A stretch of DNA of 45,693 bases from Ilumatobacter sp. (GCF_030065885.1 NZ_JASJCS010000029.1:1-45693), one strand, 5' to 3'. Positions 9,356 through 17,509 are shown, counted from the stretch's first letter. The notes: generated by a model from the sequence alone, not told the origin. Translations and numbers: made by a program.

Positions 9356-9886
9356 ATGAACCCCGACTACGCCCAGCGACGCCGCGTCGCCATCGCCGCA
9401 GCGATCACGGTGATCCTCGTCCCCGCGGCGTTCCTCCTCAACCGGGGCAGCGACGACGAGGCGGCCACGCCGACGGTGACGTTCGTCGGCGCCACCGTCG
9501 TCGCCGACGACCGGACCCCCGAGGCGCCGGCGACCGAGCCGCCGCGCGACGACCCGATGGGAACCGCGCCGGTCGCCTACCTCGATGGGACGTCCCCGGC
9601 GCAGGACAGCGACCCCGCCACGATCGCGATCCCGCGCCCTCCCGACGGCATCACGGGCACTGCCTCGTTCCGTCGCAGCATCACGGCGACCACCGCGTGC
9701 CAGGTCAAGGGCGTGCCGTTCAACACCGCCGTCACCGTGACCAACCTCGACAACAGCCGGAGTGTGCGGTGCATCGCCAACGTCGGCGGGACCGAGCCCG
9801 ACGTCGACGTCGTCCTGAACGCCGACGCCTTCCTGCTGATCGCCGACCTCACCGACGCGCCGGTCCCCGTGACGATCACCTGGTGA
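9356..9886 (+). CDS. Membrane-anchored RlpA-like double-psi beta-barrel protein
   Basis: The 176-residue product begins MNPDYAQRRR and then has one hydrophobic segment (about 11-29), so it is a signal anchor or signal peptide. A Pro/Ala/Asp-rich stretch leads to about residue 95. The C-terminal 75 residues look like an RlpA/3D double-psi barrel: GITGTASFRR, GVPFNTAVTVTNLDNSRSV, and the closing VPVTITW. The catalytic NDRGP-type segment is replaced by IANVGGTEPDVDVV, so enzymatic activity is doubtful. Position is telling: between tatD and rsmA, where mycobacteria carry rpfB and Bacillus carries the 3D-domain gene yabE. A wall-related role is inferred. An alternative GTG start is at 9320. TAGCCT at 9295-9300 may be its -10 box. 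Confidence 0.65.
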   Translation: MNPDYAQRRRVAIAAAITVILVPAAFLLNRGSDDEAATPTVTFVGATVVADDRTPEAPATEPPRDDPMGTAPVAYLDGTSPAQDSDPATIAIPRPPDGITGTASFRRSITATTACQVKGVPFNTAVTVTNLDNSRSVRCIANVGGTEPDVDVVLNADAFLLIADLTDAPVPVTITW

Positions 9887-9890
9887 GCCG

Positions 9891-10727
9891 GTGACGCACT
9901 CACGACCGCGCATCCACGAGCTGCTCGACGGCCTCGCGCCCCGGCGCGACCTCGGCCAGAACTTCGTCGCCGACCCGAACACGGTGCGCCGCATCGCCGC
10001 CCTGGCCGGCGTCGGCGCCGGCGACCACGTCGTCGAGATCGGGGCGGGGCTCGGTTCGCTGACGCTGGCGCTGGCCGAGACCGGCGCCGAGATCACCGCC
10101 GTCGAGGTCGACGCCGACCTCGTGCCGGTGCTGCGGGACGTCGTCGCCCCGTCGAGCAACGTCTCGGTGGTCGAGGCCGACGCGACGCGCGTCGACTGGT
10201 CCCAGCTGCTCGCAGGTAGCGACCGTTGGACGCTCGTCGCCAACCTGCCGTACAACGTCGCGACGCCGCTCGTGTGCGACCTCCTCGACGAGGTGCCCGG
10301 CATCGCGTCGATGCTGGTGATGGTGCAGAAGGAGGTCGCCGAGCGGTTCGTCGCATCGCCCGGGTCGAAGCAGTACGGCGCGGTGAGCATCAAGGTCGCG
10401 TACTGGGCGACGGCCCGCCTCGTCGCCACGGTTCCGCCCTCGGTGTTCGTGCCCCGCCCCAACGTCGACTCCGCCCTGGTTCGCATCGAGCGTCGGACAC
10501 CCCCGGCGACCGACCCGCAACAGCTGTTCGCCGTCGTGCGGGCGGCGTTCACCCACCGCCGGAAGATGCTCCGGCGGTCCCTCAGCTCCGTCGTCACGGC
10601 CGATCAGTTCGCCATCGCCGAGATCTCGCCCGAGGCCCGCCCCGAGCAGCTGTCGCTCGACGACTGGTGCCGGCTGACCGACGCCGTGACGTCGACGGCG
10701 CCCGCCGCGACCCCCGGCCCGGCATGA
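9891..10727 (+). CDS. rsmA: 16S rRNA dimethyladenosine transferase
   Basis: RsmA (KsgA) dimethylates the two adjacent adenines A1518/A1519 near the 3' end of 16S rRNA during 30S maturation. The 278-residue product has LGQNFVADPNTVRRI, the SAM motif I VVEIGAGLGSLTLAL, ITAVEVDADLV, the N6-adenine methylase motif IV NLPYN (118-122), MVQKEVAERF and FVPRPNVDSALVRI, and the C-terminal helical region with FTHRRKMLRRSL. Length is normal. GTG at 9891 lies four bases past the preceding stop, so it is part of the same operon. Confidence 0.95.
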   Translation: MTHSRPRIHELLDGLAPRRDLGQNFVADPNTVRRIAALAGVGAGDHVVEIGAGLGSLTLALAETGAEITAVEVDADLVPVLRDVVAPSSNVSVVEADATRVDWSQLLAGSDRWTLVANLPYNVATPLVCDLLDEVPGIASMLVMVQKEVAERFVASPGSKQYGAVSIKVAYWATARLVATVPPSVFVPRPNVDSALVRIERRTPPATDPQQLFAVVRAAFTHRRKMLRRSLSSVVTADQFAIAEISPEARPEQLSLDDWCRLTDAVTSTAPAATPGPA

Positions 10728-10737
10728 CAGCGGGACG

Positions 10738-11517
10738 ATGAGCGCGCCCGTCACCCTCGTCGCTGCTGCGAAGCTCACGTTCGAGCTCCGTATCACCGGC
10801 GTGCGCGACGACGGCTACCACCTCATCGACGCGGAGATGGCCAGCCTGTCGGTGGGCGACTCGCTCACCATCGACCCGAGCGGCGACGGCGTCACGCTCT
10901 CGGGGCCCTACGCCGAGGGCATCCCAACCGACGAGTCGAACCTCGTCAGGCGGGCGCTCGCACTCACCGGCCGGCGCGCCCACGTCACCATCGACAAGCG
11001 GATCCCGCCCGGCGGCGGACTCGGGGGCGGTTCGACGGATGCCGCCGCAGTGCTTCGATGGTCCGGCTGGGGCGGCTCGGCCGACCAACTCGTCACCGCG
11101 AGCACGATCGGCGCCGACATCCCGTTCTGCATCGTCGGCGGTCGTGCGCGGGTGCGGGGCATCGGCGAGATCGTCGAGCCACTCCCCCATGCGGCTCGCT
11201 CGGTGACGCTGGTCATCCCGCCGCTGTCGGTCGACACGCCCGCCGCCTACCGCGCCTGGGACGAGCTGGGCGGACCGACGGCTGACGGACCCAACGACCT
11301 CGAACCGGCTGCGTGCCGAGTCGAACCGGAGCTCGTGCGATGGCGGGATCGCATCGGCGACGCGTGCGGCGAGCATCCCGTGCTCGCGGGCAGCGGCGCC
11401 ACGTGGTTCGTCCCGGGCGAACACGAGAACGCCCTCGCTGCGCTGGGCAACGAGGGCGCACGAATCATCGCCGCGCACACCACGCCGCCGCCGGATCCGG
11501 TGGGATCGAGGCGATGA
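10738..11517 (+). CDS. ispE: 4-diphosphocytidyl-2-C-methyl-D-erythritol kinase
   Basis: IspE phosphorylates CDP-methylerythritol in the non-mevalonate isoprenoid pathway. It is a GHMP kinase: the first motif is in AAKLTFELRITGVRDDGYHLI, the glycine-rich ATP loop is PPGGGLGGGSTDAAA, GADIPFCIVGGRARVRG follows, and the C-terminal motif is VLAGSGATWFV. At 259 residues it is shorter than the usual 280-310, and the usual Asn after the first Lys is Thr, but all three GHMP motifs are present. It follows rsmA by 10 bases, the conserved order in Actinobacteria. Confidence 0.92.
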   Translation: MSAPVTLVAAAKLTFELRITGVRDDGYHLIDAEMASLSVGDSLTIDPSGDGVTLSGPYAEGIPTDESNLVRRALALTGRRAHVTIDKRIPPGGGLGGGSTDAAAVLRWSGWGGSADQLVTASTIGADIPFCIVGGRARVRGIGEIVEPLPHAARSVTLVIPPLSVDTPAAYRAWDELGGPTADGPNDLEPAACRVEPELVRWRDRIGDACGEHPVLAGSGATWFVPGEHENALAALGNEGARIIAAHTTPPPDPVGSRR

Positions 11518-11561
11518 CGGATGGGCCCGGCGGCCGGTGAGCACCGGCGACGAACTGTCAG

Positions 11562-11654
11562 CTACTTGCGACGCTGGTGACGCGTGCGGCGAAGCATCTT
11601 CTTGTGCTTCTTCTTGCGCATGCGCTTGCGGCGCTTCTTGACGAGCGAACCCAT
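11562..11654 (-). CDS. 30S ribosomal protein bS22 (AURKAIP1/COX24-type)
   Basis: This is a 30-residue gene found by direct translation. The protein starts MGSLVKKRRKRMRKKKHKK and ends LRRTRHQRRK, almost all Arg, Lys and His. That is the pattern of bS22, the very small actinobacterial 30S subunit protein related to the mitochondrial AURKAIP1/COX24 domain, seen near the decoding region in mycobacterial ribosomes. It converges with ispE. On its strand TAGCGT (11670-11665) lies 10 bases before the ATG. Confidence 0.88.
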   Translation of the reverse strand: MGSLVKKRRKRMRKKKHKKMLRRTRHQRRK

Positions 11655-11664
11655 AAGGGTGGTC

Positions 11665-11670
11665 ACGCTA
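11665..11670 (-). promoter_or_regulatory. -10-like box before bS22
   Basis: TAGCGT on the minus strand ends 10 bases before the ATG at 11654, giving a leader of only a few bases or none. Confidence 0.4.
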
Positions 11671-11787
11671 CCGGCGGATGTCCGCTCGCGGCACACCGAA
11701 GTGGTCGCACCGACGAGGGCAATCCGCCGAGCGGGCACGGGCTTGCGCCGTGGGGGAAGAAGCGGGCGCGACCGACGCGGCCGGCGC

Positions 11788-11793
11788 TACCGT
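11788..11793 (+). promoter_or_regulatory. -10-like box before tRNA-Gln
   Basis: TACCGT lies 37 bases before the tRNA 5' end. No clear -35 is visible. It could drive tRNA-Gln and read on into glmU. Confidence 0.35.
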
Positions 11794-11830
11794 GAAGCCG
11801 TGCGGTCGGCTCGCGCCGACGGCACGGCCG

Positions 11831-11901
11831 TCCGGGGTCGTTCAATGGTAGGACAGCGGTTTTTGGTGCCGTTTATAGGGGTTCGAGTCCTCTCCCCGGA
11901 A
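11831..11901 (+). tRNA. tRNA-Gln (anticodon TTG)
   Basis: The 71-base gene folds as a full cloverleaf. The acceptor TCCGGGG pairs with CCCCGGA (11894-11900). The D-arm is GTTC/GGAC with AATGGTA in its loop. The anticodon arm GCGGT/GCCGT encloses TTTTGGT, giving anticodon TTG. The T-loop is TTCGAGT. The discriminator base is A and no CCA is encoded. No intron is present. Confidence 0.95.
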
Positions 11902-11944
11902 CGATGAGAGCGATGCACCACCTCGCACCCTCAGGAGGCTCCCG

Positions 11945-13033
11945 ATGACCGTGTCAGCAATCGTGCTCGCCGCCGGGGCAGGCACGCGCATGCGATCCGA
12001 GCGACCCAAGCCGCTCCACCGCATCTGCGGGCGACCGATGGTGTTGCACGTCATCCACGCGCTCGAGCGGCTCCACCCGGCTCGGACCGTGGTCGTCGTC
12101 GGGCACGGCGCCGAGCAGGTCACCAAGAAGGTCCACGAGACCGCCCCGGGCTGGTCGAACGTCGCATTCGTCGAGCAGGTCGACCAGAACGGCACCGGCG
12201 ACGCGACCGCCATCGGCATGACCGCCCTCGGCGGCGACGACTACGACGACGACGCCATCGTGGTGGTCCTGCCGGGCGACACGCCGTTGCTGCGCCCCAC
12301 GACGCTCGACGAGCTGGTCGCCACGCACGTCGCCAACGCCAACGCAGCAACGCTGCTGACGAGCGTGATGGACGACCCGACCGGCTACGGGCGGATCGTG
12401 CGTGCGTCCGACGGGCGTGTCCTGCGCATCGTCGAGCAGCGCGACGCAGCGCCCGACGAGCTCGACATCCGAGAGGTCTGCACGAGCATCTACGCGTTCC
12501 GGCGCGATCTCCTCGGCCCTGCGTTGCGCAACCTGACGACCGACAACGCGCAGGGCGAGTTCTACCTCACCGACGTCATCGAGGGGCTGGCCGCGATGGG
12601 GCACCGGGTCGGTGCGGTCGAGGCGCTCCCGGCCGAGACGCACGGTGTCAACGACCGCTGGCAGCTCGCGCTGGCCGAGCGCGAGTTGCGCAACCGCACC
12701 AACCGTCACTGGCTCCTGAACGGGGTCACGATGCTCGACCCGCGCCAGACGTTCATCGACGTCACCGTCCGGCTCGGGCGTGACGTGACGATCTACCCCG
12801 GCACGATGCTGCACGGCGACACGGTGATCGCCGACGGCTGCGACATCGGCCCGCACACCCAGCTCGAGGACTGCGTCGTCGGCGCCGGGGCGCTGGTCCG
12901 CCAGACCGTCGGCGTCGACGCCGAGATCGGCGAGGGCGCACAGGTGGGCCCGTTCGCGCACCTCGCGCCTGGCTCGGCGGTACTTTCCAACGTCACCACC
13001 GGGGCGTTCTACACTGCAAGTGTCGACGACTGA
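11945..13033 (+). CDS. glmU: GlmU-like UDP-GlcNAc pyrophosphorylase, acetyltransferase end missing
   Basis: Full GlmU (about 450-490 residues) acetylates glucosamine-1-P and then adds UMP to make UDP-GlcNAc for peptidoglycan. This copy has 362 residues. The uridylyltransferase domain is complete: VLAAGAGTRMRSERPKPLH, QNGTGDATAIG, VLPGDTPLL, GYGRIVR, EQRDA, EVCTSIYAF, NAQGEFYLTDVIEGL and NDRWQLALAE. The left-handed beta helix starts near residue 259 but stops after VGPFAHLAPGS. The catalytic His/Lys region and the C-terminal coils are absent. No continuation is found in any frame, because prs begins 77 bases later. A perfect AGGAGG (11933-11938) precedes the ATG. The acetylation step must be supplied elsewhere if this enzyme works as a pyrophosphorylase. 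Confidence 0.88.
   Translation: MTVSAIVLAAGAGTRMRSERPKPLHRICGRPMVLHVIHALERLHPARTVVVVGHGAEQVTKKVHETAPGWSNVAFVEQVDQNGTGDATAIGMTALGGDDYDDDAIVVVLPGDTPLLRPTTLDELVATHVANANAATLLTSVMDDPTGYGRIVRASDGRVLRIVEQRDAAPDELDIREVCTSIYAFRRDLLGPALRNLTTDNAQGEFYLTDVIEGLAAMGHRVGAVEALPAETHGVNDRWQLALAERELRNRTNRHWLLNGVTMLDPRQTFIDVTVRLGRDVTIYPGTMLHGDTVIADGCDIGPHTQLEDCVVGAGALVRQTVGVDAEIGEGAQVGPFAHLAPGSAVLSNVTTGAFYTASVDD
13010..13015 (+). promoter_or_regulatory. Putative prs promoter inside the 3' end of glmU
   Basis: TACACT fits the -10 consensus used elsewhere in the window (identical to 41513-41518). It lies within the last codons of the truncated glmU, with a TTTCCA 20 bases upstream as a weak -35. A start near 13022 would leave an approximately 88-base leader ending in the GGGGAGGGG ribosome site of prs. 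Confidence 0.4.
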
Positions 13034-13109
13034 CGAGAGCCGCCAGCTCGTGAGCCGCCGACGGGCCACGCAGACGACCATCGCAGCTGCCCGGGGAGGG
13101 GCGCTCACC

Positions 13110-14102
13110 ATGGAGAAGGTCACGACCAAGAAGCTCGCCCTCTACTCGGGGCGAACGCACCCGGAGCTGGCGGAGGAGGTGGCGGCGCATCTCGGTCAAG
13201 GCCTCGGCGACGCCAACATCGTCGAGTTCGCCAACGGCGAGATCCGCCCGCGCTTCGCCGAGTCGGTGCGCGGTGCCGACGTCTTCGTGATGCAGAGCCA
13301 CTACGGCATCGACGGCCGATCGGTCAACGACTCGATCATGGAGCAGCTGACCATGATCGACGCCGCCTACCGGGCGTCGGCCAAGCGGATCACCTCGGTG
13401 TGCCCGTTCTACGGCTATGCCCGCCAGGACCGCAAGGCCGAGGGCCGCGAGCCGATCACCGCCCGCCTCGTCGCCGACATGTTCAAGGCCGCCGGCGCCA
13501 AGCGGATGATCTCGATCGACCTCCACTCCGGGCAGATCCAGGGCTTCTTCGAGGGGCCGGTCGACCACCTCACCGCAGCCCCTGTGCTCGAGAACTACAT
13601 CCGTCAGCAGGCGGCGGACGCACCGGTCATCGTGTCGCCCGACTCGGGACGCATCAAGGTCGCCGAGCGGATGGCGCAGCACCTGGTCGACTGCGACGCC
13701 GACATCGCGTTCATCTACAAGCGCCGACCGAAGGGCCAGGCCAACGTGGTCGAGGCACGCGAGGTCATCGGCGACGTGGACGGCCGCCTGTGCATCCTCA
13801 CCGACGACATGATCGACACCGGTGGCACGATCGTGTCGGCGGCCGAGATCCTGCTCGCACGCGGCGCCACCGAGGTCTGGGCGATGGCCACCCACGGGGT
13901 GCTGTCGGGCCCGGCGATCGACCGGCTCAAGAATGCGCCGCTCGAACGGATCGTCCTCACCAACACACTGCCACTCCCACCCGAGAAGCAGATCCCGAAG
14001 ATCGAGGTGCTGTCGGTCGCCGAGATCATCGCCGAGGCGCTGAGCGCCGTGTTCGACGACACCAGCGTCAGCGACATCTTCGACGGCGAGAACCTGGCCT
14101 GA
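13110..14102 (+). CDS. prs: Ribose-phosphate pyrophosphokinase (PRPP synthetase)
   Basis: Prs makes PRPP from ribose-5-phosphate and ATP for nucleotide, His and Trp synthesis. The 330-residue class I enzyme has FANGEIRPRFAESVRG, the flexible catalytic loop around VCPFYGYARQDRKAEGREPI (near residue 100), DLHSGQIQGFF, VSPDSGRIKVAERMA, YKRRPKGQANVVE, and the PRPP-binding loop LTDDMIDTGGTIVSAA (near 235). The ATG at 13110 is set by GGGGAGGGG (13093-13101); the frame upstream overlaps the end of glmU. The glmU-prs order is conserved across Actinobacteria. Confidence 0.96.
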   Translation: MEKVTTKKLALYSGRTHPELAEEVAAHLGQGLGDANIVEFANGEIRPRFAESVRGADVFVMQSHYGIDGRSVNDSIMEQLTMIDAAYRASAKRITSVCPFYGYARQDRKAEGREPITARLVADMFKAAGAKRMISIDLHSGQIQGFFEGPVDHLTAAPVLENYIRQQAADAPVIVSPDSGRIKVAERMAQHLVDCDADIAFIYKRRPKGQANVVEAREVIGDVDGRLCILTDDMIDTGGTIVSAAEILLARGATEVWAMATHGVLSGPAIDRLKNAPLERIVLTNTLPLPPEKQIPKIEVLSVAEIIAEALSAVFDDTSVSDIFDGENLA

Positions 14103-14400
14103 CCGTCTCGCTCCCGCCCGCAGTGTGGGACGCCGTGGACCCTTCGGCCCCCGGCTGCCGGAGACTTCCAAGACGAAGTCGAGCTGGGTCCGAGTTCCCG
14201 CCGGCGACAGCCATCGGCGCTTCCTCCACGGACTGACAGCGACGGGAGACCGACGGTCCGCCGACCCGGCGCGGGATCGACGCGGCCGCTCGGTTGGAGC
14301 CGCTCGGAGATGCGGGGCGTCGGCACCGATGCTGCTCCTTCGCGGCGCCGATCGCCCGGCACTTCCGGCATGCCCCGGGTCCTCGACGGCTCGACCCCGC
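14103..14400 (+). other. Intergenic region after prs, no gene seen
   Basis: I see no supported gene on either strand. At 14157-14205 a compact fold is possible: GCCGG pairs with CCGGC around two inner stems (GACTTC/GAAGTC and GGG/CCC, the latter enclosing TCCGAGTT). It resembles a tRNA missing its D-arm, but could be a terminator or chance. Confidence 0.4.
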
Positions 14401-14406
14401 TACCGT
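14401..14406 (+). promoter_or_regulatory. -10-like box before quinone reductase
   Basis: TACCGT is followed by 6 bases and then the GTG at 14413, with no ribosome site between. This suggests a leaderless mRNA. Confidence 0.5.
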
Positions 14407-14412
14407 CGGATC

Positions 14413-15033
14413 GTGCAGATCTCTTTGCTGCTGGCCCATCCTCGACCGAACAGCTTCAATCACGCTCTGGCGTCAGCGATCCTCGACGAGCTCGACGAGG
14501 CCGGTCACACCGTCGCGTTCCATGACCTCTACGACGAGGGATTCGATCCGCTCCTGCGTCCCGAGGAGTGCTACACGACGGGGAGCACGGTCGAAGAGCT
14601 GCTCGCGAGCTCCGACGACGTACTGGTCGCCACGCATCGCGAGGAGATCGCCGATGCGGACGGCCTGGTCGTCGTGCATCCGAACTGGTGGGGAAAGCCG
14701 CCGGCAATCCTCGCCGGCTGGCTCGACCGCGTTCTCGTACCAGGGGTTGCCTACCGACTCACCGACGCCACGGGCGAGCCCGACGGGCTGCTCTCGCTCA
14801 GGGCCGCGCTCGTGGTCAACACGACCGACACCCCGGCACAGCGCGAGGCGGAGGTGCTCGGCGACCCACTCGCTTCGATCTGGACCCGCTGCGTACTCCC
14901 GTACTGCGGCGTGAGAACGGTCGATCGCGTCGTGGTTGGTCCGGTGACCGACAGCACCGCGCGTGCTCGATCGGAATGGCTCGACGAGGTTGCCCGCAGA
15001 ACCACCGACCTGTTCGGACTCGCGGAGCCATAG
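14413..15033 (+). CDS. NAD(P)H dehydrogenase (quinone), flavodoxin-2 fold
   Basis: The 206-residue protein matches the KefF/NQO1/MdaB-type family, cytoplasmic FMN/FAD proteins that reduce quinones or electrophiles with two electrons from NAD(P)H. It opens with the dinucleotide-proximal LLLAHPRPNSFNHALA, has FHDLYDEGFDP, REEIADADGLVVVHPNWWGKPPAILAGWLDRVL (quoted in parts: HPNWWGKPPAIL, GWLDRVLVPGVAY), and a closing YCGVRTVDRVVVGPV. It is probably a single-gene unit. The region from here to 18877 is absent between prs and rplY in the mycobacterial arrangement, so this stretch is an insertion or lineage-specific rearrangement. Confidence 0.85.
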   Translation: MQISLLLAHPRPNSFNHALASAILDELDEAGHTVAFHDLYDEGFDPLLRPEECYTTGSTVEELLASSDDVLVATHREEIADADGLVVVHPNWWGKPPAILAGWLDRVLVPGVAYRLTDATGEPDGLLSLRAALVVNTTDTPAQREAEVLGDPLASIWTRCVLPYCGVRTVDRVVVGPVTDSTARARSEWLDEVARRTTDLFGLAEP

Positions 15034-15181
15034 CGGCCCGTCGGCGCTCGCCGGGCAGCGCGAGAACGTGCGGCGGAGGGACAGGCGTCAGCACCCGGGA
15101 ACCGGTTCGCCCCGCCTTGCTGCCTCCGCGGCTCCGAACCCGTCAGACCACGTTGCTACGACACATCGCTCGGCAGTGATC

Positions 15182-15187
15182 TACGGT
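15182..15187 (+). promoter_or_regulatory. -10-like box before META lipoprotein
   Basis: TACGGT ends 8 bases before the GTG at 15196, the same spacing as at 37145. Confidence 0.5.
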
Positions 15188-15195
15188 GCGCTTCG

Positions 15196-16095
15196 GTGAG
15201 GTCTTCGGCGCAGTCGTCGTGGGCAGTTGTTGCCGTCGCGATGCTGGCGGCGTTGACCGGCTGCGGGCTCGACGACGGGTCAACCGATGAAGCTGAACCA
15301 GCTCCTACCGACTCGCCGGCCGCGGTGGGGCTCGACGGACCTGTCATGCGCCACCTTCGGGCCCGTTCGACCGAAGGGGAGGATGCCGAGGTCGGAGGTG
15401 TGATCGAGATCGACGGAGACTGCCTGTACGTCGCACTCGCCGACGTGGCCCAGCGCTATCCCATCGTCTGGCCTGCGTCGACGTCATGGGACTCCCGAAC
15501 GGATCGAGTGATCCTCCCCGGCGGGGAGTCGATCGGCCACGGCGACGCTGTCCACGGCGGCGGCGGATACCGATCCGTCGACGACGTGGCCGCAATCGCC
15601 GGCGACGCAGCTGCAGCCCGGGCCAGCGAGTGCGTCGACAACCGGTACGGCGAGATCGCGGTGGTCAACAATCAGCCCGACGGGATCCGCGCTGGCGCTC
15701 GCCCGGTCGAGGACGAACAGCCGAGCGTCGACTCGAGTGACGCACTCGAGGTCGAAGGGGACTGGCTCGTCGAGGAGCTGACCGTGGACGGTGAACGGGT
15801 CGTGCTCGGCGCCTCGCAGCCCGTCACGGTCACGATTGAGGGCGGGATGATCAGTGGTACCGCTGCGTGCAACCAATACACCGGTGCGATCGATTGGTCG
15901 GCCGAGGCCGGATTTGGCCGCTTCGGCGTGTCGGATCTGAGGTCGACAAAACGGGCTTGCGGTGCGGACGCAATGGAGATCGAGCAGGCCTTCTTCACCG
16001 CGCTCCAGGCGGTCGACTCCTTCGAGGCCGCCGATGGTCTCTACGTTGCGCAGACCGGCACGTCCACCAACTTCCACCTCGTCCGGTCCGACTGA
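15196..16095 (+). CDS. META-domain lipoprotein
   Basis: The 299-residue product begins with a lipoprotein signal ending LAALTGCG, so Cys in LTGC should be lipidated and the protein held on the outer face of the membrane. Residues of about 25-180 are unassigned, with two cysteines (DGDCLYV, ASECVDN). Residues of about 190-299 are a META/HslJ domain: LEVEGDWLVEELTVDG, ISGTAACNQYTG, LRSTKRACGADAMEIEQAFF. META domains occur in bacterial envelope proteins such as HslJ, with no known enzyme activity. The GTG start follows a -10-like box by 8 bases. Confidence 0.85.
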   Translation: MRSSAQSSWAVVAVAMLAALTGCGLDDGSTDEAEPAPTDSPAAVGLDGPVMRHLRARSTEGEDAEVGGVIEIDGDCLYVALADVAQRYPIVWPASTSWDSRTDRVILPGGESIGHGDAVHGGGGYRSVDDVAAIAGDAAAARASECVDNRYGEIAVVNNQPDGIRAGARPVEDEQPSVDSSDALEVEGDWLVEELTVDGERVVLGASQPVTVTIEGGMISGTAACNQYTGAIDWSAEAGFGRFGVSDLRSTKRACGADAMEIEQAFFTALQAVDSFEAADGLYVAQTGTSTNFHLVRSD

Positions 16096-16424
16096 CCGGG
16101 ATGAGCACCCGGTCGGCGGTGCTCGTCCCGGGCACCCTGACCCGCTCGCTCGACCCGAGGGCAGGAGTCGTACGAGGGATCGCGACGCGGCTCGCCCCGC
16201 GGACGATCATCCGTCTCCGGGTGGAACCGGCGGCCACAGACGAAGCAGAGCCCGGGATCGTCGAGGCGCTCGCCATCCCCGGGCGCCATCACGTCAGCAC
16301 CTCGCACGGAGCCCCGATCAGCACATCGGGACGATCGGAGGCCGGAACCTGCGCGAGCGCGGCACCGATGCGCTGGCCGAACCGATCGGACCGCTCGTTC
16401 GCTTCTACCTCGGGGGCTGCGAGG
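16096..16424 (+). other. 329-bp gap, no confident gene
   Basis: Both strands are open in short frames only. Two minus-strand frames (16289-16471 and 16041-16307) give partly protein-like text, one with a CFVCGRRFHPE stretch, but they lack a ribosome site or recognisable family. They could be decayed gene remnants. Confidence 0.35.
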
Positions 16425-17291
16425 ATGACATGGATGTCAGACGAGGAGGTGCTGCACGGTGGTGTCGCCAACGCGGGCGCTGTGGCTCGCGTGGGCGACC
16501 ACGTGCTTCGGCCCTCGAACGCGCACTCGACGTCGATCCACCGGTTCCTTGTCGCTCTACGTCGAGGCGGATTCGACGGCGCATCGGTGCCGGTGGGGAT
16601 CGAACCGGATGGACGGGAGCGTCTCTGGTTCGTTCATGGCGACGTCGCCACACCGCCGTATCCGAGCTGGGCGCAGACCGACGCAGCGCTCGGCTCGATT
16701 GCTCGGCTCCTTCGACGCTTGCACGACGCTTCGGTCGGCCTCGACATCGGCGCCACGACGTGGAGCGACGAGATGGCCGATCCGTCGGGCGGCGACGTGA
16801 TGTGCCACAACGACGTCTGCCTCGAGAACGTGGTGTTCCGCGACGGTGAAGCGGTTGCGCTGCTGGACTTCGACTTCGTGGCACCGGGTCGTCGCGAGTT
16901 CGACCTGGCTGCGTTCGCACGCATGTGCGTTCCGATCGACGACGACACGAACGCTGCCAAACTCGGATGGACGACGACCGACCGGCCTGCTCGACTGCGA
17001 CTGGTGTGTGATGAGTATCGACTCGATGGGGTCGGTCGCAGCGTGCTCATCGACTGTCTGACGGAGTCGATCGAGCGAGGCGGCGAGTTCGTTCGGCGGC
17101 GGGTCGAAGCCGGCGAGGCTGCGTTCATCCAGATGTGGGAGTCGATGGGGGGCCAAGGACGGTTCGATCGGCGACGACGTTGGTGGAACGCCCACCGCGA
17201 CGAGTTCGCCGAGGCTCTGCGGTCGTCACAGCCGCCCGGCAATCGCGGAGCGTCGACGAGGGTGGCACCTGCTCGGAATCGGCACTCCTGA
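16425..17291 (+). CDS. Aminoglycoside phosphotransferase-family kinase
   Basis: The 288-residue product has the APH/ChoK kinase fold. The N-lobe opens [20 protein letters not shown], a pattern common to actinobacterial APH-like proteins of unknown substrate. The catalytic loop is [13 protein letters not shown] (H128, D130, with N five residues on), and the metal-binding segment is [10 protein letters not shown]. The C-terminal helices include [12 protein letters not shown]. It probably phosphorylates a small hydroxylated substrate; resistance to aminoglycosides cannot be inferred. Two adjacent ATGs (16425 and 16434) are possible starts. The frame is open further upstream, but that part translates to Ser/Arg-rich text unlike the family. 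Confidence 0.78.
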   Translation: MTWMSDEEVLHGGVANAGAVARVGDHVLRPSNAHSTSIHRFLVALRRGGFDGASVPVGIEPDGRERLWFVHGDVATPPYPSWAQTDAALGSIARLLRRLHDASVGLDIGATTWSDEMADPSGGDVMCHNDVCLENVVFRDGEAVALLDFDFVAPGRREFDLAAFARMCVPIDDDTNAAKLGWTTTDRPARLRLVCDEYRLDGVGRSVLIDCLTESIERGGEFVRRRVEAGEAAFIQMWESMGGQGRFDRRRRWWNAHRDEFAEALRSSQPPGNRGASTRVAPARNRHS

Positions 17292-17496
17292 GCGGTTGGT
17301 CGCGCGGGTCCTGGCGTCATGCCTCGACACGGATCCGGTCGAGCGGGCTGCTGATCGAACACGAGGCGACCACGACAGCGGACCGACCCTCGGCTGCGTC
17401 GCAGCAGCGGTGTGGCGAGCGATCCCGACGACACGAGCCGCGCCGCCCGGGCGACGCCCAGGTGATTCCGCTGAATCGCGCCCGCGCCGCGCGAGG

Positions 17497-17502
17497 TACC
17501 TT
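17497..17502 (+). promoter_or_regulatory. -10-like box before trpB2
   Basis: TACCTT ends 7 bases before the ATG at 17510. No ribosome site is present between them. Confidence 0.5.
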
Positions 17503-17509
17503 CCGAACC

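Noticed and set aside
16041..16471. Two overlapping minus-strand frames, one with CFVCGRRFHPE
   Set aside because: No ribosome site, no recognised family, and one overlaps the end of the META lipoprotein. It is kept only as a possible gene remnant.
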